Assembly (NCBI GenBank): GCA_050748485.1
Contig: JBOGPP010000131.1
Span: 1 to 26,164 of the forward strand
Direction of reading: 5' to 3'
Source: TH5896 sp050748485
GTDB lineage: Archaea > Thermoproteota > Nitrososphaeria > Nitrososphaerales > Nitrososphaeraceae
Length of the DNA stretch: 26,164 bases
In this document: positions 23,576 through 26,164 of the stretch, in pieces
How positions within the stretch are numbered: position 1 is the stretch's first letter
How the letters are laid out: each line of letters begins with the position of its first letter
The notes under the pieces: generated by a model
Seen by the model: only the letters and a program-made list of their open reading frames with translations
The model's database searches: none
Told to the model about the DNA's origin: nothing
Position numbers and translations under genes: made by a program

Positions 23576-23836
23576 ATGTTTTTACTGGTTTCTTTGGCTA
23601 TGTTTAATTCAGCGTATGCGCCCAATGACGACGGTAATAGAGGAAAAGGGGGTTCAATAATTGGAAATTATGGGGATGGATATGAATTGGGTACAGAGCG
23701 TGGAAAAAACGATGACAGAAATGACAGTGATTTTGATGCAACTTGTCCAAACGGTAGTGGCCTATCGTTCTGTACAAGATACAAAATAGGCTATGGCATA
23801 GGTTATGGCGCCTCAGATGTATTAGGAGGAAACTAG
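23576..23836 (+). CDS. Small secreted protein with DGYxxG motif, 86 residues
   Basis: ATG23576 gives FLLVSLAMFNSAYA as a short signal peptide without a basic start, then a Gly/Asp-rich mature part: GNYGDGYELGTERGKNDDRN, Cys57 and Cys66 (CPNGSGLSFC), and YKIGYGIGYGAS. An in-frame ATG at 23543 would supply a normal-length signal peptide (MHIVS, stop, LFSLLMFLL...) but codon 6 is TAG, so the annotated start may be a remnant of a damaged gene. TATA-like TTATAAGG (23521-23528) lies just upstream of ATG23543. First of four tandem small exported genes; mature parts share DGYxxG with two of them. Function unknown. Confidence 0.6.
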   Translation: MFLLVSLAMFNSAYAPNDDGNRGKGGSIIGNYGDGYELGTERGKNDDRNDSDFDATCPNGSGLSFCTRYKIGYGIGYGASDVLGGN

Positions 23837-23926
23837 AGTGAATTGAAAGACCATACAGCTAAAGCATTAATTGTGCTTTCACTAAGATTGTGATATGCCA
23901 TCAATATAAAATGAGGTCACAAAAAA

Positions 23927-24052
23927 ATGCATAAAATAATAGCAACTGGATTGATGGCATATATTACAATTGTGGCAATGATAACATCATTGCAACCCGT
24001 TCATACAAAAGGGATACGATCGTCATATGTAATCAAAAGGAATGTGATGTAA
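23927..24052 (+). CDS. Exported micro-protein or truncated paralogue, 41 residues
   Basis: Strong Shine-Dalgarno GAGGT (23913-23917) nine bases before ATG23927. The peptide is nearly all signal sequence (HKIIATGLMAYITIVAMITS LQPVHT when read on), with only about 13 residues left as mature part, KGIRSSYVIKRNVM. The next gene also begins its mature part with GIRS, suggesting a truncated relative. It ends four bases before that gene's ATG. Confidence 0.5.
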   Translation: MHKIIATGLMAYITIVAMITSLQPVHTKGIRSSYVIKRNVM

Positions 24053-24056
24053 GACA

Positions 24057-24365
24057 ATGAAGACTAGCTCCACCTCTTTGGTAACAATACCTGCTTTAAT
24101 ACTCTTAGTACCAAATATATATGCTAGCGGAATTAGGAGTGACTGGAGCGATTTCTATGATAATGTAGAAGGTGCATCAAAATGTTGGCAGGATGGTTAT
24201 AATGATGGTTTAGATTATCAGTTTGATCAGGACAGACATAAAGAGTGTCAGTTTGATATAGAAGAGTATCCAGATTTTGGAGAGCCGTACTATGAAGCAT
24301 TCATGCACGGTTGTAGACGTGCCGGTAATACAGAACAAACTTGTGAGAGGTTCACAGATCAATGA
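24057..24365 (+). CDS. Small secreted four-cysteine protein with DGYxxG motif, 102 residues
   Basis: The best preserved member of the tandem set. Signal peptide 1-23 (KTSSTSLVTIPALILLVPNI then YAS), with a likely signal-peptidase site after YA or YAS. The mature protein is acidic and rich in aromatic residues, with Cys43, Cys64, Cys86 and Cys96, enough for two disulfides. CWQDGYNDGLDYQFDQ holds the shared DGYxxG; YYEAFMHGCRR is a second Gly/aromatic helix similar in position to YKIGYGIGYG in the first gene. Expected outside the cell or on the S-layer side. Its stop overlaps the start of the next frame (ATGA). I do not recognise a named family. Confidence 0.65.
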   Translation: MKTSSTSLVTIPALILLVPNIYASGIRSDWSDFYDNVEGASKCWQDGYNDGLDYQFDQDRHKECQFDIEEYPDFGEPYYEAFMHGCRRAGNTEQTCERFTDQ

Positions 24366-24621
24366 CTCACCTTATTCTTGTGGTTGCAACAAACCCTGTT
24401 TTCTTGTCGTTAGTACCAGATGTATACGCAAGCAGCAGTAATGACAATCCTACAAAATCTACTGATGAACAATTCAAAGAGGCAGTCGATTGTTCTAGTG
24501 ATGGTATAGTGATGGACAATGTGAAAAGGAGGAGGTACATGATGAAAACGTCATAGTCTGCAAAGATTGTTCGAAGGTTTGTTTTAATATGGAAGCTTGG
24601 CTAAATGCTCCAACTAGTTAA
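24362..24621 (+). pseudogene. Frameshifted third secreted DGYxxG gene
   Basis: ATG24362 overlaps the previous stop. The first frame gives a signal peptide (LILVVATNPVFLSLVPDVYA), then TDEQFKEAVDCSSDG, and would stop at 24556 after unrelated VKRRRYMMKTS. At 24503-24505 the neighbouring frame carries on exactly where the family motif should: YSDGQCEKEEV, then HDENVIVCKDCSKVCFNMEA and a stop at 24619-24621. Joined, DCSSDG-YSDGQC restores C-x2-DGYxDG as in the preceding gene (C-WQ-DGYNDG). One lost base (GGTTAT to GGTAT) explains it; a sequencing error or recoding is the alternative. Confidence 0.6.
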
Positions 24622-24660
24622 CGTTAGCCTTCAAATCAGTTTTCGTGGTAGTCTAGGAAA

Positions 24661-25581
24661 CTAATCTACTCTTGTGCTGATTATCATCTTTTCGCAGTGC
24701 TCATCTGTCCACACACCTACGCCTTCCACTTTACCTTGCCATTCTGAATCTATCTTGTCGGCGCACGATTTTGTAAGTGCGTTAAAGTACGCCTCGGTCA
24801 TCGCGTTGCTCCCATTAATTCCTCGAGTCACCTCTGTGCGATTAACTTCATTTATGGCGGCCATGGCGTTTTCGCGCAGGTCGCCTACATACTGTTGCTG
24901 AACCAAGATATCTTGCTTTGTCCCTGTCTGGCCGTGCCCTGGCACGAAAACGTCAAAGTCCAACGCCAGTGCCTGGTCAATCGATTTGATTAAGACGGGC
25001 ACGTCCGGAGTATTGGTAAGGTGTTTCCATGGGACGCCGCCGGGCACAACATGGTCTACTGCCATCAGAACCTTGTGTTCAGGGAGATAAACAAAGATGT
25101 TACCCTGTTGATGGTATGAGCCAGGATACAGGAGCTGGAGACCTTGGTCGCCTATCTGTAAGTTCATTTCCCTGGTGAAATTCATGTCCGGCACCGGCCT
25201 ACCCGGGTCGTTTCTTTCATTGAGAACTGTGGCGGTTTCGTTATGAGCGATTATTGTAACGTTTTCAGATAGGTTGGCAGCGCCTATGTGGTCTTTGTGG
25301 GCATCACTGTATATCAGGTGAGTGATAGGTCTATCAGTGACCTCTGACACTGCTGCAGACATCTTGTCACCTATCGCTGGAGGCGCGTCGACCACAACGA
25401 CTCCCTCCTGGGTCACCAAGAACATAGAGTTGTACCCGCCTGCTGATACCACATACACGCCAGGTTTGATTTCTTGCAGCTCGTATTCTGGGCCTTGCGC
25501 ATATCCAAGGTTCGAAGAAAGAGCAGAAAAGAGGATAAAAGCGGTGGCTACTGAAGAATACCGCACCATGGTTGTGTACAT
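24661..25581 (-). CDS. Secreted metallo-beta-lactamase-fold hydrolase with altered zinc motif
   Basis: 306 residues. Signal peptide about 1-29 (VATAFILFSALSSNLGYAQ), so exported. MBL fold: NSMFLVTQEGVVVVDAPP, then zinc loop SDAHKDHIG in which the first His of HxHxDH is Asp93 while His95, Asp97 and His98 remain; His157 (YHQQGN), Asp176 (MAVDHV) and His216 (PGHG) complete the site. A C-terminal domain has two or three Cys (CADKIDSEWQGK, EHCEK). ATG at 25581; Met5 at 25569 is an alternative. TTATTAATA (25602-25610) is a likely TATA box. Sixty bases from 24841 are 50% G+C by hand count, against 25% for sixty from 23881, which suggests a different origin from its neighbours. Substrate unknown. Confidence 0.86.
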   Translation of the reverse strand: MYTTMVRYSSVATAFILFSALSSNLGYAQGPEYELQEIKPGVYVVSAGGYNSMFLVTQEGVVVVDAPPAIGDKMSAAVSEVTDRPITHLIYSDAHKDHIGAANLSENVTIIAHNETATVLNERNDPGRPVPDMNFTREMNLQIGDQGLQLLYPGSYHQQGNIFVYLPEHKVLMAVDHVVPGGVPWKHLTNTPDVPVLIKSIDQALALDFDVFVPGHGQTGTKQDILVQQQYVGDLRENAMAAINEVNRTEVTRGINGSNAMTEAYFNALTKSCADKIDSEWQGKVEGVGVWTDEHCEKMIISTRVD

Positions 25582-25664
25582 GGAGGGATACTAACCGCCA
25601 GTATTAATAAGCGTTGCATGATGAAGAGGTCACTTTTTCCTCCTGTACCTGATTTCCTTTTCTT

Positions 25665-25772
25665 TTAACAAGCTATAGCCTCTTTTCCAATCCAGGCTTT
25701 TGGTACTACAACATGACCGCTATTTCCTGAAGGAGTTACAACACTTTCAATCTGTATTATAATAACTTTCAG
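25665..25772 (-). pseudogene. DUF2080-like transposon-encoded protein, remnant
   Basis: The minus strand reads QIESVVTPSGNSGHVVVPKA then WIGKEAIAC and a stop. The core VTPxGNxxHVVVPKxWIGK is the signature of the archaeal transposon-encoded DUF2080 family, whose members are usually somewhat longer and continue with a basic strand after WIGK. The frame has no ATG, GTG or TTG; the only near-start is CTG25772 followed by AAA. It is probably a relic left by an element, with no transposase detected beside it. It is divergent from the TFB fragment. Confidence 0.55.
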
Positions 25773-25786
25773 CTAAAAGTAATATC

Positions 25787-26120
25787 ATGCGCAAAGATAT
25801 TGCAAAAAATAGTAGGTTAGTCATGGAAGAGATGGGCATAACAAGCTCGGTAGTTGATCCAATGAAATGTATTGTTAGGGTGGGCAAGTGCTGCCCAGTT
25901 GGGGGGAAGAACAACACGTCATGCGTTTAAGATGATGTCTGAGCTTTTAAGAAAAAAGACATTAACTGCAGTAAAAGATCCTCTGGGTTTGGCTGCATCA
26001 ATATTTTATCTTGCCTCTAAAGAAACAGGCGAGATAAAACTGAGCAAAGACCAGTCTACTAAGAACCTATGCGAAAAGTCCACCTCTTCTATAAGTGATC
26101 CATGCACAAGCAAGATGTAG
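25787..26120 (+). pseudogene. Transcription initiation factor B (TFB) C-terminal fragment, frameshifted
   Basis: From ATG25787 the frame reads RKDIAKNSRLVMEEMGITSS then VVDPMKCIVRV, the start of the second cyclin repeat of archaeal TFB. At about 25880-25884 one extra G moves the sense to the next frame: ASAAQLGGRTTRHAFKMMSE, KDPLGLAASIFYLASKETGE, which is again clearly TFB. After that a third frame reads MRKVHLFYK where the TFB C-terminus is expected, with stops around it. The zinc ribbon and first cyclin repeat are missing. It therefore cannot make a working factor and is best read as a degraded extra tfb copy. Confidence 0.8.
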
Positions 26121-26164
26121 CATTCCGATATAGTTCTCTATCCTCTTTTCCCATCTTATTAGCA

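Noticed and set aside
23415..23660. 81-codon plus ORF rich in Trp/Phe/Cys
   Set aside because: It overlaps the signal-peptide region of the 23576 gene in another frame, has no ribosome binding site, and its C-terminal part is an out-of-frame reading of the DGYxxG gene.

Overview
The window looks like a chromosomal segment of an ammonia-oxidising-type archaeon (Nitrososphaeria / Thaumarchaeota), most likely a soil lineage. Archaeal markers are glycerol-1-phosphate dehydrogenase for ether lipids, the archaeal CoA route (pantoate kinase plus phosphopantothenate synthetase), the KH/beta-CASP termination nuclease aCPSF1, an Lhr-type helicase, a SepF core protein, an AbrB-PhoU regulator, a tRNA-Pro with no encoded CCA, a TFB remnant, and many TATA boxes about 26-35 bases upstream of start codons (leaderless mRNAs). 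The assignment below phylum level is an inference.

Layout. 1-1126: 5' part of methionine aminopeptidase (minus strand, runs off the left edge), tRNA-Pro(TGG), and a small antitoxin-like protein. 1127-1966: a gene-poor stretch with one weak ORF and a decayed minus-strand fragment. 1967-10317: information-processing block: an RPA-like OB-fold protein, then on the minus strand a CBS protein, a one-helix membrane protein and an Lhr helicase; then a PP-loop tRNA-thiolation-type enzyme, SepF and aCPSF1. 10318-11130: gene-poor, with a possible transposase remnant. 11131-14193: G1P dehydrogenase, long archaeal FKBP, class V aminotransferase. 14283-15395: M24 peptidase. 15392-19247: minus-strand CoA operon (pantoate kinase, phosphopantothenate synthetase, PanB, CoaBC) with overlapping genes. 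19316-20311: AbrB-PhoU regulator.

20312-26164 is an accessory, low-density region: tiny zinc-finger-like ORFs, a secreted alpha/beta hydrolase with an EF-hand-like loop, a tandem cluster of four small signal-peptide proteins sharing a DGYxxG motif, a secreted metallo-beta-lactamase-fold protein that is visibly more GC-rich than its surroundings, a DUF2080-like transposon-encoded fragment, and a frameshifted C-terminal piece of transcription factor B.

The clearest pattern beyond ordinary annotation is that the housekeeping genes are all intact, whereas from about 22 kb onward start codons, signal peptides and frames are repeatedly damaged or non-standard: a CTG where the hydrolase ATG should be, an in-frame TAG inside a signal peptide, a one-base loss in a third secreted gene, and a one-base insertion in TFB. 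The small secreted cluster (23543-24621) is the best candidate for something undescribed. I see no CRISPR array, no intact insertion sequence and no rRNA.
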